From the IMG/VR virus record IMGVR_UViG_3300027791_000007, positions 62,001 through 126,000 of that record: a DNA stretch of 64,000 bases, one strand, 5' to 3'. A model generated the notes under the pieces. That model made no database searches. It saw nothing but the letters and a program-made list of their open reading frames with translations, and was not told the origin of the DNA. A program made the translations under genes and the position numbers. The stretch's first letter is position 1. Each line of letters opens with the position of its first letter. This DNA is from a virus. Shown in pieces: positions 1 through 7,507 of this stretch.

Positions 1-686
1 ACATAAGTTAATTTATTTTTTTGTAGTTGGTGCAGTCCATATATATTATCCTTATCTTCATTCAAACTGATAGTGATATACTTAGGTGTCTCATTACCAA
101 ATGCTCTTCCTTGTAGAGCAAACATATTATTTTCTTCATCAAAGAATGGAATGACCAACCGTGGGTGGTCTCCACCTAAAGATGAAAACTTATTAGGAAT
201 TAAAGTATTAACCCATGTAAAAAACTTAGGTGCATAAAACAATTCAAAATGTTTATTAGTGGGTATCTTACGACTTTCTACCCATCTCTTAACTGGATGA
301 TTAAATCCAAGTTGAGAAATCTTTTTAAGTTTAGTCAGAGGAGGCATACCCTCTTTAGTTCTCCTCATAAACTTAGGTTTTTGGAACTTACCTATATCAT
401 ACTCTTCTTTGTCTGGAGTCTTTTTGTAAGTCTCTAGTATATAGTCTTTATGAACGCTCTCATCGACAAAAGATAGGAAATTTTTTAAACTTTTTCCAAC
501 CCCACAGTTGTGACACTTGTACACAAGGTTTTGTTCCTTACGGAATATGAAACCTCTTGCTTTAGTTGTAGATTTATGAGAATCGCCACAATATGGACAT
601 CTAAAATTCCAGAGAAAATCCCCCTTCTTTTTAAACTGTGATAATTGGCTAGATATAATATTGACGTATTTAATTTCATTGAACAT
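1..686 (-). CDS. gp61: DNA primase, T4 gp61-like (3' end cut by window edge)
   Basis: Primase that makes RNA primers for lagging-strand synthesis with the gp41 helicase. The reading frame is open from an ATG at 686 to the left edge, so about 228 N-terminal residues are visible. The N-terminus has a zinc ribbon: C30-x2-C33 (CPYCGDS) and C58-x2-C61 (CHNCG). A segment around residues 165-215 (LGGDHPRLVIPFFDE, then LQGRAF) resembles the start of a TOPRIM core. A sigma70-like promoter ends only 7 bases upstream of the ATG, so the leader is very short. Identity rests on the zinc ribbon plus the T4-type replication gene set; the catalytic centre is outside the window. Confidence 0.85.
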   Translation of the reverse strand, partial: MFNEIKYVNIISSQLSQFKKKGDFLWNFRCPYCGDSHKSTTKARGFIFRKEQNLVYKCHNCGVGKSLKNFLSFVDESVHKDYILETYKKTPDKEEYDIGKFQKPKFMRRTKEGMPPLTKLKKISQLGFNHPVKRWVESRKIPTNKHFELFYAPKFFTWVNTLIPNKFSSLGGDHPRLVIPFFDEENNMFALQGRAFGNETPKYITISLNEDKDNIYGLHQLQKNKLTY

Positions 687-692
687 AGTATG

Positions 693-721
693 ACTATACA
701 CCAAAAACTATGCAGAGTCAA
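693..721 (-). promoter_or_regulatory. Early sigma70-type promoter of gp61
   Basis: On the minus strand TTGACT (721-716) and TATAGT (698-693) are separated by exactly 17 bases. It sits directly upstream of the primase start at 686. It matches the other TTGAC-N17-TA sites in this window. Confidence 0.65.
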
Positions 722-724
722 GTA

Positions 725-883
725 CTATTTTGAATTTTGTTGATTAAAAAGTTCAAACAGTGTCTTAACCTTCTCACCAAGTACAATTATAGCGTAATGC
801 ATCTTTGCAAGTACTATTACCAATGTAACAAACCCAACTAATATGGGCCATAGTTTGATGAGCAACTCGAAAGAATCTGCCAT
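725..883 (-). CDS. 52-aa single-span membrane protein
   Basis: Small ORF starting at ATG 883 and ending with TAG at 725. Residues 9-25 are strongly hydrophobic (LIKLWPILVGFVTLVIVL), one transmembrane helix, followed by a charged, partly amphipathic tail (GEKVKTLFELFNQQNSK). An AGGAAAAA-type ribosome site lies just before the start. It closes a run of small membrane and coiled-coil genes (883-2187). Size and topology would allow a holin-like or virion-associated role, but nothing in the sequence decides this. Confidence 0.6.
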   Translation of the reverse strand: MADSFELLIKLWPILVGFVTLVIVLAKMHYAIIVLGEKVKTLFELFNQQNSK

Positions 884-890
884 GTTTTTC

Positions 891-1322
891 CTATAAATTT
901 AAATTTATTAACTTATGTAAAATAAAACCAGCAACAATAGAACCACCAATTAGTACATGTCTCCACTTCTCCAGAACACCCACTCTGTCGTTAATATCAC
1001 TCTTTAATGTATTAATCTTCTCTGTTTGTTCTGTATGTTGTTTAGACATTAAATCCATTGTTTCTCTACTCTGATCAGATATCCTCTTATGTAAAAGTTG
1101 TATCTGTTCTGAAAAGTCATTTCTTCTGGATTCTATCGCTTTATTTAATTCTGTCTGTTCTTCTTCTTGTCTGGATAATTTCTCTTCGTGTACAGCAAGC
1201 ATACGATTTATGCTGTTAGAAACATCTGAAATTTTGTTTATTGCTGTATCTAATCTCAAATGTATTTGTTTGATATCAGATATCTCTTTTTTTAGGATTT
1301 CAACCTCTGTTTCTAAGCTCAT
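891..1322 (-). CDS. Coiled-coil protein with C-terminal membrane anchor
   Basis: 143 aa. Residues 1-120 are almost continuously charged and heptad-like (long coiled coil). Residues about 121-137 (HVLIGGSIVAGFILHKL) form one hydrophobic helix at the C-terminus, so it is probably a tail-anchored protein. It overlaps the end of the upstream gene by 23 bases and belongs to the late cluster behind the TATAAATA box at 2208-2215. Similar coiled-coil plus tail-anchor proteins are common hypotheticals in marine T4-like phages. Function unknown; the membrane anchor and lysis-cassette neighbours make a role at the host envelope possible. Confidence 0.7.
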   Translation of the reverse strand: MSLETEVEILKKEISDIKQIHLRLDTAINKISDVSNSINRMLAVHEEKLSRQEEEQTELNKAIESRRNDFSEQIQLLHKRISDQSRETMDLMSKQHTEQTEKINTLKSDINDRVGVLEKWRHVLIGGSIVAGFILHKLINLNL

Positions 1323-1548
1323 TTAATTCTCTCTCTAATCTATTTAACCTCTTTGTGAGATTGGGGAATTTTTTCATCTGTTTCTCTTCAACTGTCGCTA
1401 TCTTAATATCATATCGTTTCGCTGCCCAATTATATACTCTTTCTACTTTAGCATAAAACCACAATCCAAATTTAGTTTTCTTAAACCATTCGGCAGATGC
1501 ATCTCCAATAACTGCACCAGCAATCGCTTTGAATAGGAAAAACCACAC
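1300..1548 (-). CDS. Small basic protein, amphipathic N-terminus
   Basis: 82 aa. The start is GTG at 1548, overlapping the TAG of the upstream gene in the string TAGTG, with GGAGATT about 7 bases ahead, which supports this start. The N-terminus is hydrophobic (MWFFLFKAIAGAVIG), then aromatic and basic residues, then a charged helix rich in Leu, Arg and Glu. Family not recognised. It is translationally coupled to both neighbours, so it is probably made with the other small envelope-type proteins of this cluster. Confidence 0.6.
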   Translation of the reverse strand: MWFFLFKAIAGAVIGDASAEWFKKTKFGLWFYAKVERVYNWAAKRYDIKIATVEEKQMKKFPNLTKRLNRLERELNELRNRG

Positions 1549-1772
1549 TATTCAATCTCCAATATCTTAATTGGGTGTATGTCATCACCCACTCTTTCTA
1601 TTTGTAACTTACCTTGTTTACACACCCACCTAGGCCCATTCGCACCTTGGTTTCTTTTTATTATTCTTTTTACTTTCAAACACTCACCTAGTGTTTCTCT
1701 AGGTGTGAACTCTGTTGGTTTTATATCACCAGACATGAACATCATCAATACAAATCCACTGAAAATTTCCAT
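1548..1772 (-). CDS. Small protein with N-terminal hydrophobic segment
   Basis: 74 aa. The first about 15 residues (MEIFSGFVLMMFMSG) look like a signal or anchor sequence. The rest holds two cysteines, in GECLKV and RWVCKQ, that could form a disulfide in the periplasm. No family recognised. It lies between the late promoter-proximal gene at 1783-2187 and the GTG-started gene at 1300-1548. A secreted or periplasmic small protein is an inference from topology only. Confidence 0.6.
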   Translation of the reverse strand: MEIFSGFVLMMFMSGDIKPTEFTPRETLGECLKVKRIIKRNQGANGPRWVCKQGKLQIERVGDDIHPIKILEIE

Positions 1773-1782
1773 CTCTTTCTTC

Positions 1783-2187
1783 CTATTTTATTTGTCCAAT
1801 CTTGTCTTTTAATTTATCAAGATTTCCTTCTAGTTTTTTAATTCTTGTTTCATAAAAATCTAGAGTTAGTTTTTGTTGTTGATCATAAGGGGCCTTGCCG
1901 GTTTCTATATTTTGTGTAAGTTTTTCCAACTGTCCAGCAATATGCTCAATTAACATAAATTGTTCTGCATCAGCAGGTAAAGAACCCATATCACCTCTAG
2001 GCCATTTAATACGAAACTCTGTATTCTTTTCTAAATCAGATGTCATCAAGGTCTGTTCCGTTTCAATAGAATTTAGTCTTTCTATGATACCGAAATAAGC
2101 CCAAGTTGCTACTGCAACTGCTATGATGATTGACACCATATTTCTAATGGGCATTGCTACATTAGTATTATCTGAAATCTCTGCCAT
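1783..2187 (-). CDS. Membrane-anchored coiled-coil protein, possibly virion-associated
   Basis: 134 aa. A short polar N-terminus is followed by a membrane span at about residues 15-34 (NMVSIIIAVAVATWAYFGII). A coiled-coil region then flanks a well-defined central block (FRIKWPRGDMGSLPAD). From memory this block recurs in marine T4-like phage hypotheticals. It is the first gene after an exact late promoter (2208-2215) and has a GGAGAGG ribosome site, so it should be made late and strongly. Function unknown. Confidence 0.75.
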   Translation of the reverse strand: MAEISDNTNVAMPIRNMVSIIIAVAVATWAYFGIIERLNSIETEQTLMTSDLEKNTEFRIKWPRGDMGSLPADAEQFMLIEHIAGQLEKLTQNIETGKAPYDQQQKLTLDFYETRIKKLEGNLDKLKDKIGQIK

Positions 2188-2207
2188 TTACAATCGCCTC
2201 TCCATAC

Positions 2208-2215
2208 TATTTATA
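2208..2215 (-). promoter_or_regulatory. T4-type late promoter (TATAAATA)
   Basis: Exact TATAAATA on the minus strand, predicted start site about 2202, 15 bases before the ATG at 2187. It is followed by GTATGGAGAGG, which supplies the ribosome site. It drives the small envelope-protein cluster down to about 725. Confidence 0.8.
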
Positions 2216-2275
2216 AGTTGTCAATCTTTTGACAGTCACTTAAATTTGACATAAACCAAAATATGAATTTTGACA

Positions 2276-2752
2276 CTACTCTTTTGCAGAGGCAGGCCAT
2301 CTTCCAAACATTCTTACTGCATAATACGAGGCATAGATTTTCAAACTAGATACCTCTGGTTCAGCAGATTTCATACCATCTAAGAATACACGATCTGAAA
2401 GATACCTTGCTCTTTTCCATGTTTTCTTATCTACCTTACCACCACCATGCCACCAGAAATGTCTAAGTTTTGCATATAGATGATCGTGGATTACAGCTGC
2501 TCTTGCAACATCCCACGGTGAAATAAAGGCCCAGATTGCTCTTGGAACAGAGGCAAGGTCAGTTTTCATACCTTTACCACATGATACTCTGCCTGTACCT
2601 TTACCAGTATCGACTACACTTGCGCCACACTGTGACAAAATTGCAACATCAGCATCGTTTAGTTCTTCGCTTTCAAATGATAATTGTTTTTCTAAAACCC
2701 AACTTTTAGGGGGTGTAAATTCAGCAACTAATTTACCATTAAACTTTCCCAT
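2276..2752 (-). CDS. DUF1353 family protein
   Basis: 158 aa. The central part carries the DUF1353 signature: KTDLASVPRAIW (about residues 83-94), then AAVIHDHLY (110-118), then a C-terminal helix ending with the AVRMFG block. DUF1353 proteins occur in many phages, often near lysis or structural genes; no reaction is established. The conserved His-Asp in the IHDHLY block is metal-site-like. The gene sits two bases after the putative outer spanin gene, so a link to lysis or envelope passage is plausible but inferred. Confidence 0.75.
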   Translation of the reverse strand: MGKFNGKLVAEFTPPKSWVLEKQLSFESEELNDADVAILSQCGASVVDTGKGTGRVSCGKGMKTDLASVPRAIWAFISPWDVARAAVIHDHLYAKLRHFWWHGGGKVDKKTWKRARYLSDRVFLDGMKSAEPEVSSLKIYASYYAVRMFGRWPASAKE

Positions 2753-2754
2753 AG

Positions 2755-3126
2755 TTAGTCCTTTCCCTTTGGTTCATCCGTTACAGCTTTCTGATAATAG
2801 ATGATTATTTCTTTTTGTTGTTCAATATATCTTCTCAACTCTGCCATGTCTAATGCCAAGTTCTCATATGATGGAACAGACACAGCGTAAAAAACGTAAT
2901 CACCATTTTCTTTCGTAAACTTCTCTTTAAACTCTTCGTAGTTTTTTTCCGTAACCACATAGAATTTAACTGGAAGCATTTTAACTGGTTTAGGCATAGG
3001 TTTTACATCTATTACTGGTTTAACAACCTTAGTAATAGTTACTATTTCCTTTTCAGGCATCCAACTACAACTACTTAGTAGTAGTAATAGACTCAAACAT
3101 GTCAAGAACCTTTTGAGATGCATCAT
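2755..3126 (-). CDS. Putative outer-membrane spanin (Rz1-like lipoprotein)
   Basis: 123 aa. The N-terminus is a lipoprotein signal: basic start (MMHLKRF), Leu-rich core and lipobox LSSC with Cys20. The mature part is proline- and lysine-rich at first (KVVKPVIDVKPMPKPVKM), then helical with Tyr-rich and charged segments. Its start lies inside the last 56 bases of the inner-membrane coiled-coil gene, the gene-overlap layout typical of Rz/Rz1 pairs. Spanins fuse inner and outer membranes at lysis, which would imply a Gram-negative host. It is longer than most Rz1 proteins; assignment is from topology and layout. Confidence 0.6.
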   Translation of the reverse strand: MMHLKRFLTCLSLLLLLSSCSWMPEKEIVTITKVVKPVIDVKPMPKPVKMLPVKFYVVTEKNYEEFKEKFTKENGDYVFYAVSVPSYENLALDMAELRRYIEQQKEIIIYYQKAVTDEPKGKD

Positions 3127-3451
3127 TTATCCTTTTTTGTGTTTCTTCTGGTTTGTTAAGAGATGCGGCTGGTAAATCTATTTTACTTAGTTTTTTCCTA
3201 AGTGTATTACCATATTTCTCTGCATCTATTAACTTTGAAGATAATTCTTTATTCAATTTACTTTGTTTTTCAAAGTTGTCTGTCATTGCTTTTATAGTCT
3301 CTTGGTTCTGTTGGTTTGCTACTTCTAGTTTTGCATTACTATCACGCAATACACCAAGTCTCTGTTGTGTGTCATTGTAGTAATAATATGCACCATAACC
3401 CACACCAGCGAGTAAACCCATAACTATTAACAATCCATATACTTTTATCAT
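3071..3451 (-). CDS. Putative inner-membrane spanin (Rz-like)
   Basis: 126 aa. The N-terminal transmembrane helix (residues about 4-23, VYGLLIVMGLLAGVGYGAYY) is followed by a long periplasmic coiled coil. The C-terminal segment (KPEETQKRINDASQKVLD) resembles the end of many phage Rz proteins. It comes first in the pair and overlaps the lipoprotein gene by 56 bases in another frame. The late promoter at 3468-3475 is 17 bases from its start codon. Role: with the lipoprotein partner, spans the periplasm and fuses the membranes in the last lysis step. No holin or endolysin was recognised nearby. Confidence 0.65.
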   Translation of the reverse strand: MIKVYGLLIVMGLLAGVGYGAYYYYNDTQQRLGVLRDSNAKLEVANQQNQETIKAMTDNFEKQSKLNKELSSKLIDAEKYGNTLRKKLSKIDLPAASLNKPEETQKRINDASQKVLDMFESITTTK

Positions 3452-3467
3452 ATTTTACCTCTCGTAC

Positions 3468-3475
3468 TATTTATA
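3468..3475 (-). promoter_or_regulatory. T4-type late promoter of the spanin/DUF1353 genes
   Basis: Exact TATAAATA on the minus strand followed by GTACGAGAGG. It overlaps the stop codon of the radical SAM gene. Predicted start about 3462, ATG at 3451. Confidence 0.8.
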
Positions 3476-4535
3476 AAGTTTCTTTTCTTCTGGCGGTCAA
3501 GTTTTTTTGTGTACCACACTGTGAATAACATTGTCTTATATTATTTTTTGGGTCATTACTCCATAGTAATTCTATATAATCTCCTTGTTTTTTATATTCA
3601 TTTATTATCTCATCCCAATCATATTTTCTTAAATCTATTTTCATGTTTTTTAAAATTTGTACATGTTTAGCTTTATGCCCAACATGGTTTGGATTGTATT
3701 TAGATGCAAATTGATAATTACCCCACCAACAACAAGGTAAAACATCTCCATCACATGATACAAATAATTCCTCTTTTTTTTGTGATTGGCACAATATTCC
3801 AGATCCAGATGCATCCCAAGTTGATTCTGTCCATTTCTTTAATTCATTATTTTGTGGAACATAACTTGGTGTTCCACCAAATTTATCTAACATTTGTTGT
3901 TGAATCTTTTTTACTGGTGGTACTCTTGGTTCTCTTATTATACCATCTTCTAAAACGGTACGATTATTTCTTCTAAGTTCAAATTTTTTAAACCCCATCT
4001 TTTTTGCAAGTTCTCTTGCCTCATCTATTTGATGTTCGTTATGTTGAAATGCTATAAATACCCACTCTGCTCTACCACCATTATCTATAAATGTTTGTGC
4101 ATTTTTAATAATCGCATCAAAATTAGTATTTCTTCTATATAAATGATTTGTATCTCTCAACCCATCTATACTAAATCTTACATGACTCTTTCTTCTTGTC
4201 ATGGTTTTTGCAAGTTTTGTCCACCACTCTGTATTTCGCAAAGAACCATTTGTTACGACATGTATCTTACATTCAAATTGTTCTATGTATTCTACTATAT
4301 CTATGAGTTTGGGATGAATTGCTGGATCACCATAATTACCACAAAAATTAACACGCTCCATAGTTTCCCAAGGGATCTTTTTAAGAGTCTCTAATTGCAA
4401 ATCTATCCAACCAGAGTTCTCTATAAATTCTGTAACACCACTAGGTCTACTAGATGTTCTTCCACAAAGAGGACATCCAGCATTACACCTATTAGTAAGT
4501 TCTATATGAAGTTTTTTAATATCACTTTTTATCAT
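3471..4535 (-). CDS. Radical SAM protein with C-terminal cysteine cluster
   Basis: 354 aa. The canonical radical SAM motif CNAGCPLC (C17, C21, C24) binds a 4Fe-4S cluster. It is followed by the usual NFCGNYGDP strand and a glycine-rich SAM-binding region. The C-terminal quarter has further cysteines (ILCQSQ, VSCDGDVLPCCWWGN, QCYSQCG), the pattern of a SPASM/twitch auxiliary-cluster domain. Such enzymes often modify peptides or proteins. It overlaps the PAP2-like gene by 14 bases and sits between structural genes and the lysis cassette. Substrate unknown; it is an unusual gene for a T4-like late block. Confidence 0.85.
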   Translation of the reverse strand: MIKSDIKKLHIELTNRCNAGCPLCGRTSSRPSGVTEFIENSGWIDLQLETLKKIPWETMERVNFCGNYGDPAIHPKLIDIVEYIEQFECKIHVVTNGSLRNTEWWTKLAKTMTRRKSHVRFSIDGLRDTNHLYRRNTNFDAIIKNAQTFIDNGGRAEWVFIAFQHNEHQIDEARELAKKMGFKKFELRRNNRTVLEDGIIREPRVPPVKKIQQQMLDKFGGTPSYVPQNNELKKWTESTWDASGSGILCQSQKKEELFVSCDGDVLPCCWWGNYQFASKYNPNHVGHKAKHVQILKNMKIDLRKYDWDEIINEYKKQGDYIELLWSNDPKNNIRQCYSQCGTQKNLTARRKETL

Positions 4536-5580
4536 TCTCTAAACCATAATCGCTTCTATTCATTATCATATACATTTTTTCTGCAAGTAAATTACCGACA
4601 ACATAATCTTGTAAATAATGAAATCCAGCTAAAACTCTACCATATCCACATTCTTTTGCAGCTTCAATGATACCTTTTCTATGTTCTGGAAATTTATTAG
4701 ATATATACAATGCAACTAACATAGATTGTGTTGCATGTCCACTAGGATAACTCTTAGTTTTATTAGTTGTACTTGCCATTGGTTTAATTTCGTTATCATG
4801 ATCAAAAGGTCTTTTTAAGTCAAAAATTTCTTTAAAATATTTGATTGTTGGTCTTGCCTGCTGAACTATATCTATCATCTCATTTTCGTGAAATGACATA
4901 CCGTGTTCAAGTAAATATTGCTCAATCGCATAATAAGTCTGTTCATCATGGTTAGCAATAGACTCTTCATCTTTGTCTGTTCTTTTTGCCATAAGGGATT
5001 TTAATTTTAATACTTCCTCATCCAGATCAGTGTTGGGTTCTGGTAATGTTATTTGAAGGTGTAAGTCTTTTGGAAAAAACTCCATTGCTTCATTAAAACT
5101 TTCAAACTTTAACTTAGGCCCAGAGGTTTTAAAATCTTTCTTTCTCATTACTGTCTTTGCAACAAGTTCTAACTCTCCACCCTTTAGGTTTAATACAAAC
5201 GGCATATTGATATCAGTTTTCATATCATTGATAACTGCTTCTGCATCAGGCCCTAGTTGTGCGATAGTCTTACCAAATTTCTTGTGTGACTGTTTGAATA
5301 GTCTAGTAAGTTCTGCTGGTGTGATTTGTTTATTGTTTCTCGCATCATTTACTCTGTCTAAGAAATGTCGTGTAAACTCTACGTCAATACCAAGAGATGC
5401 AAATATTCTATCTGCATACTTCTCTATTTGATCTAAATCGGATTTCTTTAATGGTTTTTCTGATTGTGCATTTAAATTAATGATTGGAACATAGGTATCT
5501 AACCCAGGCCCAAGGCTACCATCTTTATAAGATACACCAGACAAAGACTCTTTAATATGTGTTCTAAAATCACGAGGCAT
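4522..5580 (-). CDS. PAP2-superfamily phosphatase fused to a phage-specific N-terminal domain
   Basis: 352 aa from the ATG at 5580, preceded by GTAGAGG; a TTG nine codons upstream is less likely. The C-terminal third has the three acid phosphatase/haloperoxidase motifs: K-x6-RP (KEIFDLKRP), PSGH (SYPSGHAT) and R-x5-H-x3-D (GRVLAGFHYLQD). The middle region (VEFTRHFLDRVNDARN through INMPFVLNLKG) resembles a stand-alone domain of marine T4-like phage hypotheticals. The N-terminus MPRDFRTHIKE ends in I-K-E, a possible prohead-protease site. PAP2 enzymes cleave phosphomonoesters, pyrophosphates or lipid phosphates; the substrate here is unknown. Confidence 0.75.
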   Translation of the reverse strand: MPRDFRTHIKESLSGVSYKDGSLGPGLDTYVPIINLNAQSEKPLKKSDLDQIEKYADRIFASLGIDVEFTRHFLDRVNDARNNKQITPAELTRLFKQSHKKFGKTIAQLGPDAEAVINDMKTDINMPFVLNLKGGELELVAKTVMRKKDFKTSGPKLKFESFNEAMEFFPKDLHLQITLPEPNTDLDEEVLKLKSLMAKRTDKDEESIANHDEQTYYAIEQYLLEHGMSFHENEMIDIVQQARPTIKYFKEIFDLKRPFDHDNEIKPMASTTNKTKSYPSGHATQSMLVALYISNKFPEHRKGIIEAAKECGYGRVLAGFHYLQDYVVGNLLAEKMYMIMNRSDYGLENDKK

Positions 5581-5596
5581 TGTAAATCCTCTACTG

Positions 5597-6103
5597 TTAC
5601 TTTGCAACTTTAAAAGCGATATTTTGTAGTTTCAGAAAATCACCTTTCTTACCGTTCATCATAGGTTTTAACTTTGCTTTATTAACATCATTAACCTTAT
5701 CATAAACTTGTGTAATTACGGATGCTGTCATCAAGTCGCATTTCATAGTTCCATCTTTGAACTTTAAATTTTTAGCCTGTTTACTCTTTACGATTGATCT
5801 CATCACATCAAGATTTTCTTCTGCAAGAAGAGACTCGATACCAAACTCTTGAACACTTGCAATAACACTACTTTGAAAAGAACCCTCTCTCATGGATTTC
5901 TTTTCTCTTTTCATTTGCAATTGTTTTGCATGAGCTCTATATGCTTTTGTTCTTGCATCTAAAAGACTTTTCTTTTTCTTTTTCTTCATCATAGCATCAG
6001 GCGGCATAGCAACTCCACCAGCAGCATTACTGTTAGTTGGAGCATCTTCTTCTATGTTGTTGCCTGTGTATGGATCTACTTCTGTATATATTTTATTTGG
6101 CAT
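5597..6103 (-). CDS. Conserved phage hypothetical, probable virion-related protein
   Basis: 168 aa. Low-complexity N-terminus with a Met/Asn/Pro-rich stretch and six consecutive lysines, then a basic helix (YRAHAKQLQMKREKK). A compact C-terminal domain follows (SVQEFGIESLLAEENLDVMRSIV, then CDLMTASVITQVYDKVND). The C-terminal domain resembles late-block hypotheticals I recall from marine T4-like phages. It overlaps its upstream neighbour by 11 bases. No enzymatic motif seen; a structural or head-interior role is an inference from position. Confidence 0.65.
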   Translation of the reverse strand: MPNKIYTEVDPYTGNNIEEDAPTNSNAAGGVAMPPDAMMKKKKKKSLLDARTKAYRAHAKQLQMKREKKSMREGSFQSSVIASVQEFGIESLLAEENLDVMRSIVKSKQAKNLKFKDGTMKCDLMTASVITQVYDKVNDVNKAKLKPMMNGKKGDFLKLQNIAFKVAK

Positions 6104-6710
6104 TTTTAATATCCTCTACACTTACATATATTTTTTCTTGGGTTCTAATATGAATAACTGGAAATATCTCAACACCCAAAACTGTATCAATAGGTGGTTC
6201 GTCATCATATGTGATAACCTTATCACCTTTTTTAGCAGTTAATTCTTCTTCTTCTTTATTTAGTATATCGTTGATTAGCACATATTCACCTTTGGGTAAA
6301 ACCTCACCAAAACCGGCAATCTCTTCTGAAATTGTATCGTCCAACTGTATTTCGTTCTCATGTAAAAATTTGATAAACTCTTTTTCAAACATATCTTTAT
6401 CATCAACAGATTCTTTGAATGTATCTTTTAGTAGAAACAACGCTGCAGCATATGTACCAACCTTACTTCTAAGTCCAGGCACTTTGTTAAAAATCTTTTT
6501 GATGTTGAATACAAGTTTGTGTAGAATAGTATATGCATTTTTTTCTTGTGATGAAACCAAGGGAACTTGTGGTTTCTTTGCTTTATCTTGCATAATACGA
6601 TTGCCCTTTTCGTCAATGATACCCAACTTATAAGCATCAGTGTCCTCAAAGGGTGTTGTTAGTAACCGTAAAAATCTATACGTTACAAATAGGTCTATCG
6701 CTCTTCCCAT
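6093..6710 (-). CDS. Conserved phage hypothetical (late virion block)
   Basis: 205 aa. The N-terminal region (DLFVTYRFLRLLTTPFEDTDAYKLGIID) and the following hydrophobic helix (VGTYAAALFLLKDTF) look conserved with marine T4-like phage proteins. The C-terminus is beta-rich and acidic. There is no signal peptide or catalytic motif. It begins exactly where the upstream 120-aa gene ends and is co-transcribed with it. Function unknown. Confidence 0.65.
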   Translation of the reverse strand: MGRAIDLFVTYRFLRLLTTPFEDTDAYKLGIIDEKGNRIMQDKAKKPQVPLVSSQEKNAYTILHKLVFNIKKIFNKVPGLRSKVGTYAAALFLLKDTFKESVDDKDMFEKEFIKFLHENEIQLDDTISEEIAGFGEVLPKGEYVLINDILNKEEEELTAKKGDKVITYDDEPPIDTVLGVEIFPVIHIRTQEKIYVSVEDIKNAK

Positions 6711-7072
6711 TATAGTTCCTCTAGTTTTTCTAGAACAAAAGAATCTGTTTCTATAATCTTTAGTTCATCTTCTCTAATTATATTTAGGTAAATACAAAAC
6801 GCCTTTAGTGCAGATAAGTGTTCGTGTTGTATTTTGTGTATAAGAAGAGTTGCACAGGCTTCTGGGCCAAATACATTTGATAAGACTATAATGTGATTGA
6901 TTAGTAGACGTTCTTTTAAAATACCACTTTCATAGTATTTTCTTAGAAGCCTTTTAATATATTTAAATCTTTTCAGATCGTCTTGAAATTCTTTTTCACC
7001 TTCGCAATGTGGGTTGTTGTAATGCCTTATGGCATACATCATTACATTTTCAGGCGTTATCTTTTCATACAT
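6710..7072 (-). CDS. Conserved phage hypothetical, all-helical
   Basis: 120 aa, mostly helical, acidic/basic mixed, with conserved-looking blocks ENVMMYAIRHYNNP, FKYIKRLLRKYYESG and LLINHIIVLSNVFGPEA. It resembles a small family found in many marine T4-like phages, placed among late genes. No catalytic residues stand out. It lies 3 bases after the upstream CTS-like 143-aa gene. Function unknown. Confidence 0.65.
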   Translation of the reverse strand: MYEKITPENVMMYAIRHYNNPHCEGEKEFQDDLKRFKYIKRLLRKYYESGILKERLLINHIIVLSNVFGPEACATLLIHKIQHEHLSALKAFCIYLNIIREDELKIIETDSFVLEKLEEL

Positions 7073-7075
7073 GTA

Positions 7076-7507
7076 CTATACAATGGAAGCGTATAGTTTA
7101 CATGAATTATTTCTTCCTACCATTTCATAATCCACTTTCAACTTCAATCCACCCTCTACCATGTGAGAAATCCCATCATCGTCTAAAAACTCATCAAATG
7201 GTGTATTCTCATCTTTACCAAATCTTCCACCCATCTTATTAAGTTGAAGTTCAAATGAACCACTCTGTTCACTCATACTTGGTGTTGCTTCCATACCAAG
7301 ACCAACAGCTGCTAATCTATTTCTTAAAGTATTAAGAGCGTGTTCTGGTAAAATAAATTCTTGATTTCCTATCAGTCCAACAAATGCATTAAGTCTTTTT
7401 ACGACTTCTGGATTTCCTAGTTCGGCAGGATTAATATCTAAATCCACAGCAACATTATGGTGCATATTATTGTGAACTTCTTTTATGTGTTGTTTAAAAC
7501 TTTTCAT
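7076..7507 (-). CDS. Hypothetical with capsid-targeting-like leader
   Basis: 143 aa. The first ten residues MKSFKQHIKE match the shape of T4 internal-protein leaders (M-K-x-F/Y...I-x-E), with predicted gp21 cleavage after E10. The rest has no recognisable domain. It starts in an ATGA overlap with the stop of the Cys-rich 43-aa gene, so translation is coupled. A packaged internal head protein is an inference from the leader; function unknown. Confidence 0.6.
   Translation of the reverse strand: MKSFKQHIKEVHNNMHHNVAVDLDINPAELGNPEVVKRLNAFVGLIGNQEFILPEHALNTLRNRLAAVGLGMEATPSMSEQSGSFELQLNKMGGRFGKDENTPFDEFLDDDGISHMVEGGLKLKVDYEMVGRNNSCKLYASIV

Noticed and set aside
485-721. 78-aa minus-strand reading frame near the left end
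   Set aside because: It overlaps the primase frame, which has the CPYCGDS and CHNCG zinc motifs and stays open to the window edge; the 78-aa product has no sensible composition.
4052-4059. Exact TATAAATA on the plus strand inside the radical SAM gene
   Set aside because: Antisense with no plus-strand gene downstream. The same applies to the hit at 19924-19931 inside gp41.
6211-6633. 140-aa plus-strand reading frame
   Set aside because: Lies wholly inside the 205-aa minus-strand gene and has shadow-type composition.
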